This document shows positions 8,762 to 16,820 of a stretch of 64,000 nt of DNA, piece by piece. Both the position numbers and the translations under genes were made by a program. Position 1 is the stretch's first letter; each line of letters starts with the position of its first letter. The stretch lies in contig NZ_CP053084.1 of the NCBI RefSeq assembly GCF_013004065.1, positions 1,798,001 to 1,862,000 on the forward strand, in the 5' to 3' direction. Under the pieces are notes generated by a model that saw nothing but the letters and a program-made list of their open reading frames with translations, did not search any database and was not told the origin of the DNA. The DNA comes from Limnobacter sp. SAORIC-580 (lineage in GTDB: Bacteria; Pseudomonadota; Gammaproteobacteria; Burkholderiales; Burkholderiaceae_B).

Positions 8762-9769
8762 ATGCAATCTGGAACACGTCTTTGTTGGTCGCTCCTTGTT
8801 TTTCTGCCGTTTGTGGTTGCATGCACGGGCGAAGAGCCCACTGCCCTGCCAACAACTCGCACCAATGCATCATCACTGGAACAAAACAGTCCTTGCTTTA
8901 ACAATGCTTGTGCCAGTTTGCAGGAATTGCTGACCGTTCCGGATGCAGAGAACATGATTTTCTCGGCTGAAGGCAGGCTGTTTGTGTCCGGCGGGCAATC
9001 CGTGATTGAGGTGGTTAAAGTTGCCGATGAATTCGCGGCTCAAACCGTTTCCAGCGGGGTGTGCAACTTCACGGGTTTGGCGATTGCCAGGAATACCCTT
9101 TACGCCAATTGTGGCGACGGCACTTTGTGGGCAGGCAGCTTGAACAAATCCCCAATGACGATTTCACCGGTATTTGACTATGACAGCATGGGGTTGGCCA
9201 ATGGACTAACCAGCAGTGCAGACGGCCAAACACTGTATGCAGTGGATGGACCGATTGCTACCAATGCCCTGCCCACTCCAAAAATTGTGAAACTGAAAGT
9301 TGCTGCCAACAACCCGCTGCAAGTGGAGAATCAAACGACATGGCTAGACCTGGCAGGTCGTTTTCCAAATGGCATTCAACGCCGGGGAAATCTGCTGTAC
9401 TTTACTGATTCTGAAATACCAAACCTGGGCCGCTTGAATGTAGTGCCAATTCAACAGGATGGATCTGCCGGAATGCCATTGGTGCTGGCCACGCTGGAAA
9501 GCCTGCCGGACGACTTTTCAATTCTTCCCGATGGTTTCGCCGTTACCTACTTTTTAACGGGACAGGTCATTAAACTCAACTTTCTCGGCGAGCAAGTGGA
9601 TGCCTTCAACCCACTGACCTTTTCAACCGGCACTTCGCAGGTCATGCAAGGCCGGCCACCACTGTTCTCCGGCACTGACTTGCTGGTGACTGAAAAAGGA
9701 ATTCTGGGCGAACAAAGTAGCCCAGTAGGTAATAAATTGACTGTGGTGCGCAAGACAAGTACCAACTAA
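8762..9769 (+). CDS. Lipoprotein with SMP-30/NHL-like beta-propeller
   Basis: The 335-residue product starts with a type II signal peptide ending in FVVAC, so it should be lipid-anchored. The mature part contains repeated short strands with G-rich turns (LYANCGDGTLWAG, GLTSSADGQTLYAVDG, LPDGFAVTYFLTG) like SMP-30/gluconolactonase or NHL propellers. Substrate or ligand is unknown and no calcium- or lactonase-site residues can be assigned. It diverges from the NlpE/META gene with only ~95 bases between starts, so the two may share regulation. GGGGAA nine bases upstream of the ATG serves as ribosome-binding site. Confidence 0.7.
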   Translation: MQSGTRLCWSLLVFLPFVVACTGEEPTALPTTRTNASSLEQNSPCFNNACASLQELLTVPDAENMIFSAEGRLFVSGGQSVIEVVKVADEFAAQTVSSGVCNFTGLAIARNTLYANCGDGTLWAGSLNKSPMTISPVFDYDSMGLANGLTSSADGQTLYAVDGPIATNALPTPKIVKLKVAANNPLQVENQTTWLDLAGRFPNGIQRRGNLLYFTDSEIPNLGRLNVVPIQQDGSAGMPLVLATLESLPDDFSILPDGFAVTYFLTGQVIKLNFLGEQVDAFNPLTFSTGTSQVMQGRPPLFSGTDLLVTEKGILGEQSSPVGNKLTVVRKTSTN

Positions 9770-9808
9770 ACACCGAGCAAGCCTAGAACTGCAAAAAGCA
9801 CTTGTATT

Positions 9809-9827
9809 GATAATGATTATCATTTAC
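9809..9827 (+). promoter_or_regulatory. Fur box
   Basis: The sequence GATAATGATTATCATTTAC matches the 19-base Fur consensus GATAATGATAATCATTATC at 16 of 19 positions. It lies 35 bases upstream of the start of a small gene, where bound Fe-Fur would block transcription. No other gene starts nearby on either strand, so the target is the two-gene unit at 9863-10388. Confidence 0.88.
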
Positions 9828-9862
9828 GATGAATTCTCATTTGTATCAATCGGGAGTTCTTC

Positions 9863-10123
9863 ATGCAGCAGGAAAACTGTACAGCTCAACTGGGTCAATG
9901 GTTAGCGGGCAGCGAAAACGGTTCAGTCTATTACTGTCAGGAAACCGGGGTGGTATCCCTCTGTCTTCACTACATGACCATGCGCTTTGAAGCCACTGCC
10001 TTTCGGGATTTGCTGGGCATGATGGGCTTTGCACAAGCCGAAATTCAACGAATCAAACAAGCTTTGGAGCAACCCACCCTGCAAGGCCACAACCGGCAGC
10101 ATGCAGGTGGCGCGCTTCACTGA
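9863..10123 (+). CDS. Small iron-regulated protein of unknown function (86 aa)
   Basis: I do not recognise this 86-residue protein. It has three cysteines (C6, and C24 and C33 around a short strand YYCQETGVVSLCLHY), a hydrophobic FRDLLGMMGF helix and a charged C-terminal helix, with a His-rich tail (HNRQHAGGALH). No signal peptide is visible, so it should be cytoplasmic. A Fur box sits just upstream and GGGAG precedes the ATG, so production under iron limitation is expected. It is followed after 19 bases by a coiled-coil gene. A role in iron or haem handling is inferred only from regulation and the Cys/His content. Confidence 0.7.
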   Translation: MQQENCTAQLGQWLAGSENGSVYYCQETGVVSLCLHYMTMRFEATAFRDLLGMMGFAQAEIQRIKQALEQPTLQGHNRQHAGGALH

Positions 10124-10142
10124 TTCATGAAGGAATTGCCCC

Positions 10143-10388
10143 ATGAAAGCCGCAGTGTGCATGAATAAATCGATGGATACCTTGCTGATTGAAAACGACG
10201 CCTTGTGCAGGCAACTGGCCAAACTGCAAGCACGCGCCAGTGAATTGATTCAAAAGCGATCGGCCGAAGTGGAGCAATTGACCACAGTGGTGGAGTACTT
10301 GAGTGCAGAACTTCACGACCGTGAAGCGATGATTTTGTTTTTGCGGGCCAAGCTTCAGGAGTTCAGGAAAATCGCTGAACTCCAGTAA
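10143..10388 (+). CDS. Small coiled-coil protein (81 aa), second gene behind the Fur box
   Basis: The 81-residue product is almost entirely predicted helix with heptad spacing of Leu/Ile/Val (LLIENDALCRQLAKLQ, VEQLTTVVEYLSAELH, ILFLRAKLQ), so a short coiled coil is likely. It has no signal peptide, and its two Cys are not in a metal motif. AAGGAA lies upstream of the ATG. With 19 bases between it and the previous small gene, both are probably on one Fur-controlled transcript. An adaptor or structural partner of the first protein is one possibility; nothing in the sequence proves a function. Confidence 0.65.
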   Translation: MKAAVCMNKSMDTLLIENDALCRQLAKLQARASELIQKRSAEVEQLTTVVEYLSAELHDREAMILFLRAKLQEFRKIAELQ

Positions 10389-10399
10389 GCAGCCCCTGA

Positions 10400-11062
10400 T
10401 TAATTGGTTTGGAGGTAACCAAAATCAAATTTGTGCATGTCGTCATCCACACGTACCGTCACTGTGATGTCTTGCGCACTGCTGGCCGATAACTTTCGGG
10501 CCACAATAATTTCACCTTGTGTTTGCTCACCCGGGCGCACCACCTTCGGTTTCAAACTGTACTTTTGAATTCGGTCAAAGTCGGCAAAGGCTTGCTGCAC
10601 ATCAAGTCTGTCATTGAAATCGGTTTGAAACAGAAAACCGCTTCCGTGAAAACCCCTGTGAAAAGGTGAGTGATAAAACGGGCTGTAAAAAATTGGGGCC
10701 CTGAAACCGTAGAAAGAAAGTCGGTTTTGCACATCCTGAATTTGTGCCTCGTAACTGACCACAGTGGCCGGCTCGCCATTGAAAGTCACCGTGACGTTTT
10801 CCGTCGAAAACTCAACTGGAAACTTGCCGTTGTTCACAAAAGTTACGTTAAAACGAGGGTTATCAAATTGACGCATCGAGTTGTACACCGAGCCCACCTG
10901 CACCATGTGTTTTTTGCTCGAACTCAAAGACTCAAAACCCTGGTTTTGAACTGGCACCTGGTTCTCGGCCACCACTGGCCGAACGCTGTACATGGAGGCA
11001 CATGCGCTCAAGAGCAATGCAGACCCCACCACCACACCTGTTGACACGCTGAACATACGCAT
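10400..11062 (-). CDS. Uncharacterised lipoprotein
   Basis: Starting from the ATG at 11062, which has AAAGGTG seven bases upstream, this is a 220-residue lipoprotein with signal peptide and lipobox LLSAC. The mature part contains a beta-rich segment (NPRFNVTFVNNGKFPVEF) resembling immunoglobulin-like or LEA/WHy-type strands, then a Tyr/Phe/His-rich loop (FYSPFYHSPFHRGFHGSGF), and a C-terminal beta domain. The loop is aromatic and glycine-rich and may be exposed. The function is unknown. It lies convergent to the small Fur-controlled unit and divergent from the nitrate transporter. Confidence 0.72.
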   Translation of the reverse strand: MRMFSVSTGVVVGSALLLSACASMYSVRPVVAENQVPVQNQGFESLSSSKKHMVQVGSVYNSMRQFDNPRFNVTFVNNGKFPVEFSTENVTVTFNGEPATVVSYEAQIQDVQNRLSFYGFRAPIFYSPFYHSPFHRGFHGSGFLFQTDFNDRLDVQQAFADFDRIQKYSLKPKVVRPGEQTQGEIIVARKLSASSAQDITVTVRVDDDMHKFDFGYLQTN

Positions 11063-11176
11063 TTGAATCACCTTTCTGCTACTTAAGTTGCTGCTAAAAA
11101 CTGACGGACCACTCGATGTTATTTTATCCATATTGCATAGACCTTGACAGGTTTTCTTGGTTCACGGTTTGTTCGC

Positions 11177-11192
11177 TGGCACAGTTTCTGCA
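11177..11192 (+). promoter_or_regulatory. Sigma-54 (RpoN) -24/-12 promoter
   Basis: TGGCACAGTTTCTGCA matches the consensus TGGCAC-N5-TTGCA except for one base, and the invariant GG and GC are separated by exactly ten bases. Transcription would start near 11203, about 190 bases before the NarK-type gene. RpoN control is usual for nitrogen assimilation genes. I did not find a clear NtrC palindrome upstream. Confidence 0.72.
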
Positions 11193-11309
11193 TTGCAACA
11201 TTCATACACACAGTTTTCGCCTCCAAAGCTGGAAATCGAGACTGTCTGGGAGAGTTAAGCGCACCTTTTAGGTGCAACTGACTTTCATATGCAGCAAAAA
11301 CGGGCAAAG

Positions 11310-11366
11310 GCGCTCACTCACCAAGTCAATCCACAGATTGATTCGATGGGTGGGCGCTTTTTATTT
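11310..11366 (+). terminator. Intrinsic terminator inside the NarK leader (probable attenuator)
   Basis: Arms GCGCTCACTC and GGGTGGGCGC pair over ten positions with two or three G-T pairs, enclosing an inner perfect hairpin TCAATC-CACA-GATTGA, and are followed by TTTTTATTTT. The structure faces the same direction as the transporter and ends about 25 bases before its ATG. No gene ends here on this strand, so its obvious role is premature termination of the leader. Confidence 0.75.
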
Positions 11367-11391
11367 TGAATTCCAAAAAGAGCCATTCGTC

Positions 11392-12861
11392 ATGAACGAC
11401 CACGCCAAACTGAATCTGTTCTCTTTTGCCGGGAAAATGAAAATCCTGCACATGAGCTGGATTGCATTTTTCATCACTTTTTTCGTGTGGTTCAACCACG
11501 CACCCATGCTCGGCGCCATTGCTGAATCGCTGAGCTTGAGCAAAGAACAGGTTAAAACACTGTTGATTTTGAATGTGGCACTGACCATTCCCGCACGCAT
11601 ATTGATTGGCATGCTGACCGACAAATTTGGCCCCCGCCTGGTTTACGCGGTGCTTCTGTTTGTGTCGTCCATTCCCTGCTTCATGTTTGCGCTTTCAACT
11701 GACTTTGCACAGGCCGCCATTTCCCGATTTCTATTGGGCTTTATCGGTGCCGGGTTCGTGATCGGTATTCGCATGGTCAGTGAATGGTTTCCAGCCCACC
11801 AGCTGGGTACGGCCGAAGGTATTTATGGCGGTTGGGGTAACTTTGGGTCGGCAGGTGCAGCCATGGTGCTGCCCACACTGGCCTTGTTGCTGGGCGGGCC
11901 TGACGGCTGGCGCTATGCAATTGCAATTACTGGTGTAATTTGCCTCTTGTTCAGCTTTGTGTGGTACTTCAATGTGAGCGACACCCCAAAGGGCTCTACC
12001 TACTTCAAACCCAAGAAAAGCGGTGGCATGGAAGTAACAAGTGTCAGCGATTTCTACTTCATGCTGCTGATGAAACTGCCCATGTATGCAGCATTGGCTT
12101 TGTTAACCTGGAAATTGTCTCCAGAAGGTGTCAGCATGCTCAGCAGTGCTGCAGCCAACACCATTTATGGCGTTCTGCTGTTGATTCTTGTGTACGACTG
12201 CTACGGTGCATACAAAGTAAACAGCGATATTTTCAAAACCCCGGTGCCTGAATTGCACCGCTACAAATTCAAACAAGTGGCTGTGTTGAACGTACTCTAT
12301 TTCGCCACATTTGGTTCTGAATTGGCTGTGGTGTCGATGTTGCCATTGTTCTACTCAGAAACCTTTTCGCTCAGCCCTGTGTACGCGGGCCTTGTGGCCT
12401 CCATGTACGCCTTCATGAACCTGATGTCACGCCCTGGCGGTGGCTGGATCAGCGACAAATTTGGACGAAAACGCACGCTGTTGATTCTCACAGCAGGATT
12501 GGCCGTCGGCTATGCGCTGATGGGCTTAACCAACTCCAGCTGGCCATTGTGGTTGGCCGTGATTACTACCATGGCCTGTTCATTTTTCGTGCAGGCTGGC
12601 GAAGGGGCTGTGTTCGCCGCAGTGCCCTTGATCAAACGCCGCCTGACCGGCCAAATTGCAGGCATGACAGGTGCATACGGCAATGTAGGTGCAGTGGTTT
12701 ATCTCACGGTGTTGTCGTTTGTCAGCTATCAGGCATTCTTCTTCGTGATTGCCTTAACTGCTGTGGTGGGTTTTATTACACTGCTGTTCATGGAAGAACC
12801 ACAGGGGCACATGGCCGAAGTCAAAGAAGACGGTACAGTTGAACTGATTCGCGTGGGATAA
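11392..12861 (+). CDS. NarK/NNP-family nitrate/nitrite transporter (MFS)
   Basis: The 489-residue inner-membrane protein has about twelve hydrophobic helices and both NNP signature motifs that line the nitrate pathway: [16 protein letters not shown] (~residue 145) and [14 protein letters not shown] (~430). It imports nitrate and/or nitrite or exchanges them. The MFS loop motif DKFGPR is present after helix 2 and DKFGRKRTL after helix 8. I place the start at the ATG at 11392 because the family N-terminus begins there and a terminator hairpin lies just upstream. It is followed after 25 bases by a PP2C/kinase fusion, the usual neighbour in assimilatory nas clusters. A sigma-54 promoter and leader terminator point to nitrogen control. 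Confidence 0.92.
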   Translation: MNDHAKLNLFSFAGKMKILHMSWIAFFITFFVWFNHAPMLGAIAESLSLSKEQVKTLLILNVALTIPARILIGMLTDKFGPRLVYAVLLFVSSIPCFMFALSTDFAQAAISRFLLGFIGAGFVIGIRMVSEWFPAHQLGTAEGIYGGWGNFGSAGAAMVLPTLALLLGGPDGWRYAIAITGVICLLFSFVWYFNVSDTPKGSTYFKPKKSGGMEVTSVSDFYFMLLMKLPMYAALALLTWKLSPEGVSMLSSAAANTIYGVLLLILVYDCYGAYKVNSDIFKTPVPELHRYKFKQVAVLNVLYFATFGSELAVVSMLPLFYSETFSLSPVYAGLVASMYAFMNLMSRPGGGWISDKFGRKRTLLILTAGLAVGYALMGLTNSSWPLWLAVITTMACSFFVQAGEGAVFAAVPLIKRRLTGQIAGMTGAYGNVGAVVYLTVLSFVSYQAFFFVIALTAVVGFITLLFMEEPQGHMAEVKEDGTVELIRVG

Positions 12862-12886
12862 ATAGACAACAACAAGCAAAGGCGCC

Positions 12887-14605
12887 ATGAGCAGTACATT
12901 GCAAGTTCGGTTTGGTGGTCATTCCATCGCAGGCCAAAAGCCTGTGAATCAGGATGCCTTTGCCGCGTGGTGTGGGCAAGCTGAATCGAACTTGCTCAAA
13001 GGTGCTGCGGCGGCCATTGCCGATGGCGTGAGCAGTTGCGCCGATTCCCATGTGGCCAGCCAAACGGCGGTAACCAGTTTTCTTGACGACTATGCTTCCA
13101 CGCCCTACACCTGGAGCGTTCAAAAGTCAGCCCGGCAAATTATTTCCGGCTTGAATGCCTGGATTTATCAGCAAAATACCAACCGGGCCAGCCACAACGA
13201 CAGCCTGTTGACCACCTTCAGTGCGGTGGTGTTGAAATCCAATACCCTGCACTGTTTTCATGTGGGTGATTCGCGGGTATACCACGTGCGTGGCGATACA
13301 ATTGAGCGCCTCACCCAGGACCATGTACGTACTGAACGGGGGCAGGAGTATTTGTCGCGCGCACTGGGCGCAGACCGGCATCTGGAACTGGACTACAGCA
13401 CCCATGAATTGCAGGTGGGTGATTTGGTATTGCTGAGCACCGATGGAGTTCACGGCGTGCTGAAGCGCTCAGAAATGCTTGATTTGATTACAGAGCATGG
13501 CACTACCGATTTGGAACTACTTGCCAAAAGCATGGTTCAGGCAGCGTTGCATGCTGGCAGCGACGACAACCTGACTGTGTTGTTGATGGCCATCGACGCC
13601 CTGCCCCATGAAACGCTGGATGAGGTGCACCGCAAGTTGACACAATTGCCCATACCGCCAGTGCTTCAGGTGGGCAATAAAATAGATGGCTATGAAGTAT
13701 TTGAAATTATTTTCAGCGGAACCCGCAGCCACATGTACCGCGTGCGCGACATGGAAACCGGCGAACAATTCACGCTGAAAACACCCTCACTGAATTTCTC
13801 CGAGGACGCGATGTACCTGAGCGGTTTTGTTCGGGAAGAATGGGTGGGACAAAGCGTGCAGCATGTAAATGTAATGCGAACCCATGTGCCCAAACGCCCG
13901 AAGCAGTTTTTGTACTATCTGGGCGAATACATTGAAGGCATTAACCTGCGGGAATGGATGTATGACAACCCCAAACCCAGTGTGGACGCTGTGCGTCGCA
14001 TTGTAAAACAAGTGGTGGCGGGGCTGCGAGCATTTCAGCGCGCCGACATGGTGCACCAGGACATCAAGCCCGAGAACATCATGATTGACGCAACCGGCTG
14101 CGTGAAAATTCTCGACTTCGGTACGGTATTGATTGCCGGTGCCGATGAACTGATTTCACCACTGGACAAATCGGTACCGCAAGGCAGCGTGAATTATGTG
14201 GCCCCAGAGTACTTGATGGGTGAAGTAGGTACTTTCAAATCAGATTTGTTTTCACTGGCCGTGGTGGTGTATGAAATGCTGACGGGTAGCTTGCCGTTTG
14301 CAGAAAAAGCGGTGAAACAGCTTGAACTGAAAAGCTATGGCGAGATGCGCTACATTCCAGCCAACCAAGCACGCCGTGATTTACCGCTGTGGGTAGAGGC
14401 CTGCCTGCGCAAAGCGCTTCAACCCAACCCACGGTATCGCTACGATGCACTCAGTGAATTTTTGCAAGACCTGACCGTGCCCAACACCAAGCTGGAAGCC
14501 AGCGTGGCCAAGCAACCCCTGATTGAAAAAAACCCGGTGTTGCTGTGGCAAGTGCTGGCGGCAATTTTGCTGGTGCTGAATTTGATGCAGCTGCTGATCA
14601 ACTAA
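12887..14605 (+). CDS. Bifunctional PP2C phosphatase / Ser-Thr protein kinase, membrane anchored
   Basis: Residues 1-240 form a PP2C-type phosphatase with the metal-binding aspartates in NQDAF, ADGVSS, STDGVHG and GSDDN. Residues ~260-520 form a protein kinase with a lysine in FTLKTPS, HQDIKPEN (catalytic loop), LDFGT (metal) and APEYL. The C-terminal ~22 residues are hydrophobic and anchor it to the membrane. In pseudomonads and other proteobacteria this fusion lies between the nitrate transporter gene and nitrite reductase genes, as it follows NarK here. The glycine-rich loop (FSGTRSHMYRV) is less canonical than usual. The target is unknown; the transporter is the obvious candidate. Confidence 0.9.
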   Translation: MSSTLQVRFGGHSIAGQKPVNQDAFAAWCGQAESNLLKGAAAAIADGVSSCADSHVASQTAVTSFLDDYASTPYTWSVQKSARQIISGLNAWIYQQNTNRASHNDSLLTTFSAVVLKSNTLHCFHVGDSRVYHVRGDTIERLTQDHVRTERGQEYLSRALGADRHLELDYSTHELQVGDLVLLSTDGVHGVLKRSEMLDLITEHGTTDLELLAKSMVQAALHAGSDDNLTVLLMAIDALPHETLDEVHRKLTQLPIPPVLQVGNKIDGYEVFEIIFSGTRSHMYRVRDMETGEQFTLKTPSLNFSEDAMYLSGFVREEWVGQSVQHVNVMRTHVPKRPKQFLYYLGEYIEGINLREWMYDNPKPSVDAVRRIVKQVVAGLRAFQRADMVHQDIKPENIMIDATGCVKILDFGTVLIAGADELISPLDKSVPQGSVNYVAPEYLMGEVGTFKSDLFSLAVVVYEMLTGSLPFAEKAVKQLELKSYGEMRYIPANQARRDLPLWVEACLRKALQPNPRYRYDALSEFLQDLTVPNTKLEASVAKQPLIEKNPVLLWQVLAAILLVLNLMQLLIN

Positions 14606-14613
14606 TTTGCCAA

Positions 14614-16611
14614 CTACCGTGCCAGTATCTGAGCTGGCATGGGAGCCAAAGGCGCTGCCCGTGAACTGCTGCTGGGTTGAACAGGCATACCGTGCAAGGT
14701 GACTGAATCAACCTGGTTTTTGAATCGCGGCGTGGGCAAACGTGTGGGCTCATCATTTGCAAAACTCACCATTTGTACACCCAACACATCAGGCGCATTG
14801 TCTTGCAGCTTGTTTTGCCACCAGCATTCAAACACGGCTTTGTCTTGCTCCAGTTGCACAATGCCGTAACCGTGTTCTACCCATTCCATGAACTGCACGT
14901 GCTTGTTGCCCAGCATGGTAGCGGCCTCAATGGCACGGCTTGCGGCCACGTGAACAGCAAATGGACTGCCAGGCAAAGCATTGGCCACGATTTCATCAGC
15001 GCCGCCCCGCCCCATTGAAGAAGGTGCAAATTCAATAGCGGCTGAAGCGGCGCGCAAATTCACACCAGGCAAATTGGCCGTGGCTGCCCGCTGAAAGCCT
15101 GCTGCAATATTTTCTGGAGATGTCCCCTGCCTCAAAGTGGGCAAAGGTGGTGCCACTTGATATTGATTCAGCAATGCCGTTTGATCATCTTCCACAACAT
15201 CAGAAATCCAGTTACCGTGCATGTCGCCGGAGACAAACACGGTGCCGTTTACTGAAGGAACATCGGCTGTGCCGCGCAATTGCGAAATCAACAAATTTCG
15301 CTCGGTGTTGTAATCGTTCCAGCGCACAGGCAATGGCACAACCGGCGAGCCCACCACATTGGGCACCACCCAAGGCGCAATCCAGGTTTGGTTGTTCAGC
15401 ACCTTCCACACCACACCTTCCGTTTCATCTTTGCGAAGTTGTGAAAGTAGCCAGTCAAACTGTGTTTTTCCAAACAAGGTGGGTGTACCTTCCGGCAAAT
15501 GCGATGCATCGGCTTGCAAACCATACCCGGGTAAATAACTTTGCGTGTCCAGCGCTCGAATGCTGGCCAGTGGGCCAAAGTTCAAACTGCGGTACACCAG
15601 CAAAGGATCAACTGGTGCGGGGTATTCAGTGTCAGGATAAAAAATGAATTCACCGCTGCCATCGGCTTTGACCGGGCGGGACGGGGTCCATTCCCAAAAG
15701 GCGCGTGTGGTGTCTAGCAAGGTACAAGTGGACTCAACACCCTCCGGCAAAGTGGTGGGCAATTCATTGCCAAACCCAGGGTCGATGTCGTGGTTGTCCC
15801 AAGTAATGAACCAGGGGTGTTGCTGGTGCGCGGCCATCAAGTTGGGGTCTGAACGAAACAGTGCATAGCGCCTTCTGCACTCGTCAATGTTCAGCCAGTC
15901 GCGATAATCTACATAGGTGGTGTCTTCAATGTCTCGCCTTGCCCGAACCTGTTCGTCTTCGTCGACAAAATCGTAAATGTAATCGCCACAGTGAATTACC
16001 AAATCCAGGTCTTCACGTTTTGCAATGGCGCCGTATCCGCTCCAGGTACTTGACCAGTAACTGGAACAGGACACCACTGCCAGTCGAATGGCTGAGACCA
16101 TGTCAGCTGGCGCAGTACGCGTGCGCCCCACAATACTGCTGTGTGGTCCGGTTTTAAATTGATAGTAGTAAGTGGTGGCGGGCTGCAAACCCTGAGCGTC
16201 TACTTTCAAAGTGTAATCGTGCTCTGCCACCACACGCTGTGTGCCACGGCGCACTACATTTTGCATGTCGGCTGTAGTGCTCACCAGCCAGCGCACCTGC
16301 ACACCTTGGGGCGGGTATTCCGGCAAGGTAATTCGGGTCCACAAAATAACGCGGTCCGCCAGGGGATCGCCACTGGCCACGCCATGCGCGAATGGCATGG
16401 CCAATACCATTGGAAAATCAAAACTGGCAGGCTCGAATCCGGGCTGTGGCAAAGCCTGTTCGAATTCATTGCTTGAAACTGGCGAACCAGTGCCTGGATC
16501 AGAGGGCCCTACAGGCCCGCCAGGATTGGTGCCCACCAACAAATCATCGCCACCTCCGCAACCCACCAATGTACTGGCTGCCATCACTTTCAACACATCC
16601 CGCCGCTTCAT
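14614..16611 (-). CDS. phoD: PhoD-family alkaline phosphatase, Tat-exported lipoprotein
   Basis: Starting from the ATG at 16611, preceded by AAAGGTGA, the 665-residue protein begins with a Tat signal (MKRRDVLKVMAAS) whose end LVGC is also a lipobox. The body matches PhoD: FAHGVASGDP, VILWTRI, the VVSCSSYWSSTWSGYGAIA region, HCGDYIYD and TWDNHDIDPGFGNE (metal ligands), and VFVSGDMHGNW. PhoD enzymes are Fe/Ca-dependent phosphodiesterases and monoesterases that release phosphate from organic esters outside the cytoplasm. It diverges from a PhoX-like gene, 210 bases between starts. I saw no convincing Pho box between them. Confidence 0.92.
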   Translation of the reverse strand: MKRRDVLKVMAASTLVGCGGGDDLLVGTNPGGPVGPSDPGTGSPVSSNEFEQALPQPGFEPASFDFPMVLAMPFAHGVASGDPLADRVILWTRITLPEYPPQGVQVRWLVSTTADMQNVVRRGTQRVVAEHDYTLKVDAQGLQPATTYYYQFKTGPHSSIVGRTRTAPADMVSAIRLAVVSCSSYWSSTWSGYGAIAKREDLDLVIHCGDYIYDFVDEDEQVRARRDIEDTTYVDYRDWLNIDECRRRYALFRSDPNLMAAHQQHPWFITWDNHDIDPGFGNELPTTLPEGVESTCTLLDTTRAFWEWTPSRPVKADGSGEFIFYPDTEYPAPVDPLLVYRSLNFGPLASIRALDTQSYLPGYGLQADASHLPEGTPTLFGKTQFDWLLSQLRKDETEGVVWKVLNNQTWIAPWVVPNVVGSPVVPLPVRWNDYNTERNLLISQLRGTADVPSVNGTVFVSGDMHGNWISDVVEDDQTALLNQYQVAPPLPTLRQGTSPENIAAGFQRAATANLPGVNLRAASAAIEFAPSSMGRGGADEIVANALPGSPFAVHVAASRAIEAATMLGNKHVQFMEWVEHGYGIVQLEQDKAVFECWWQNKLQDNAPDVLGVQMVSFANDEPTRLPTPRFKNQVDSVTLHGMPVQPSSSSRAAPLAPMPAQILAR

Positions 16612-16820
16612 CCCGTCACCTTTACTTCGTTCTTCTAGCTTGTACTGCCCAAAGCCCGGAAAGGATTGAAAACACAAAAGAGCAGGCTTACTAGATGACT
16701 CGTCTTGAATTTGAAATGTGTCAAAGAAGTGGCTGTTCACACTGAGTACTTTACCCAAACCATGAACCCGATTGCACAGTATCAAAGGTAGCCGTTTCTG
16801 ACATTCCTACAGGTTTCACC

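Larger units (their letters stand above)
11063..11391. other. Long intergenic leader region of the NarK-type gene
   Basis: This 329-base stretch holds no convincing gene. It contains a -24/-12 promoter at 11177-11192, a short hairpin with GCACC/GGTGC arms at 11262-11276, and an intrinsic-terminator structure at 11310-11366 that ends 25 bases before the transporter ATG. Together they describe a transcript leader of about 190 bases. A longer reading frame could run from 11272 into the transporter, but its first 40 codons cross the terminator hairpin and do not look like a NarK N-terminus. Confidence 0.7.

Noticed and set aside
11272-11391. N-terminal extension of the NarK-type gene
   Set aside because: The extra 40 codons run through the terminator hairpin and have no family similarity; the ATG at 11392 is used.
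15120-15647. 175-codon open frame on the plus strand
   Set aside because: It lies wholly inside the PhoD gene on the other strand, with Cys/Arg/Pro-rich composition typical of antisense shadows.
16612-16820. Pho box between phoD and phoX-like genes
   Set aside because: No tandem CTGTCAT-like repeats with the required spacing were seen on either strand.
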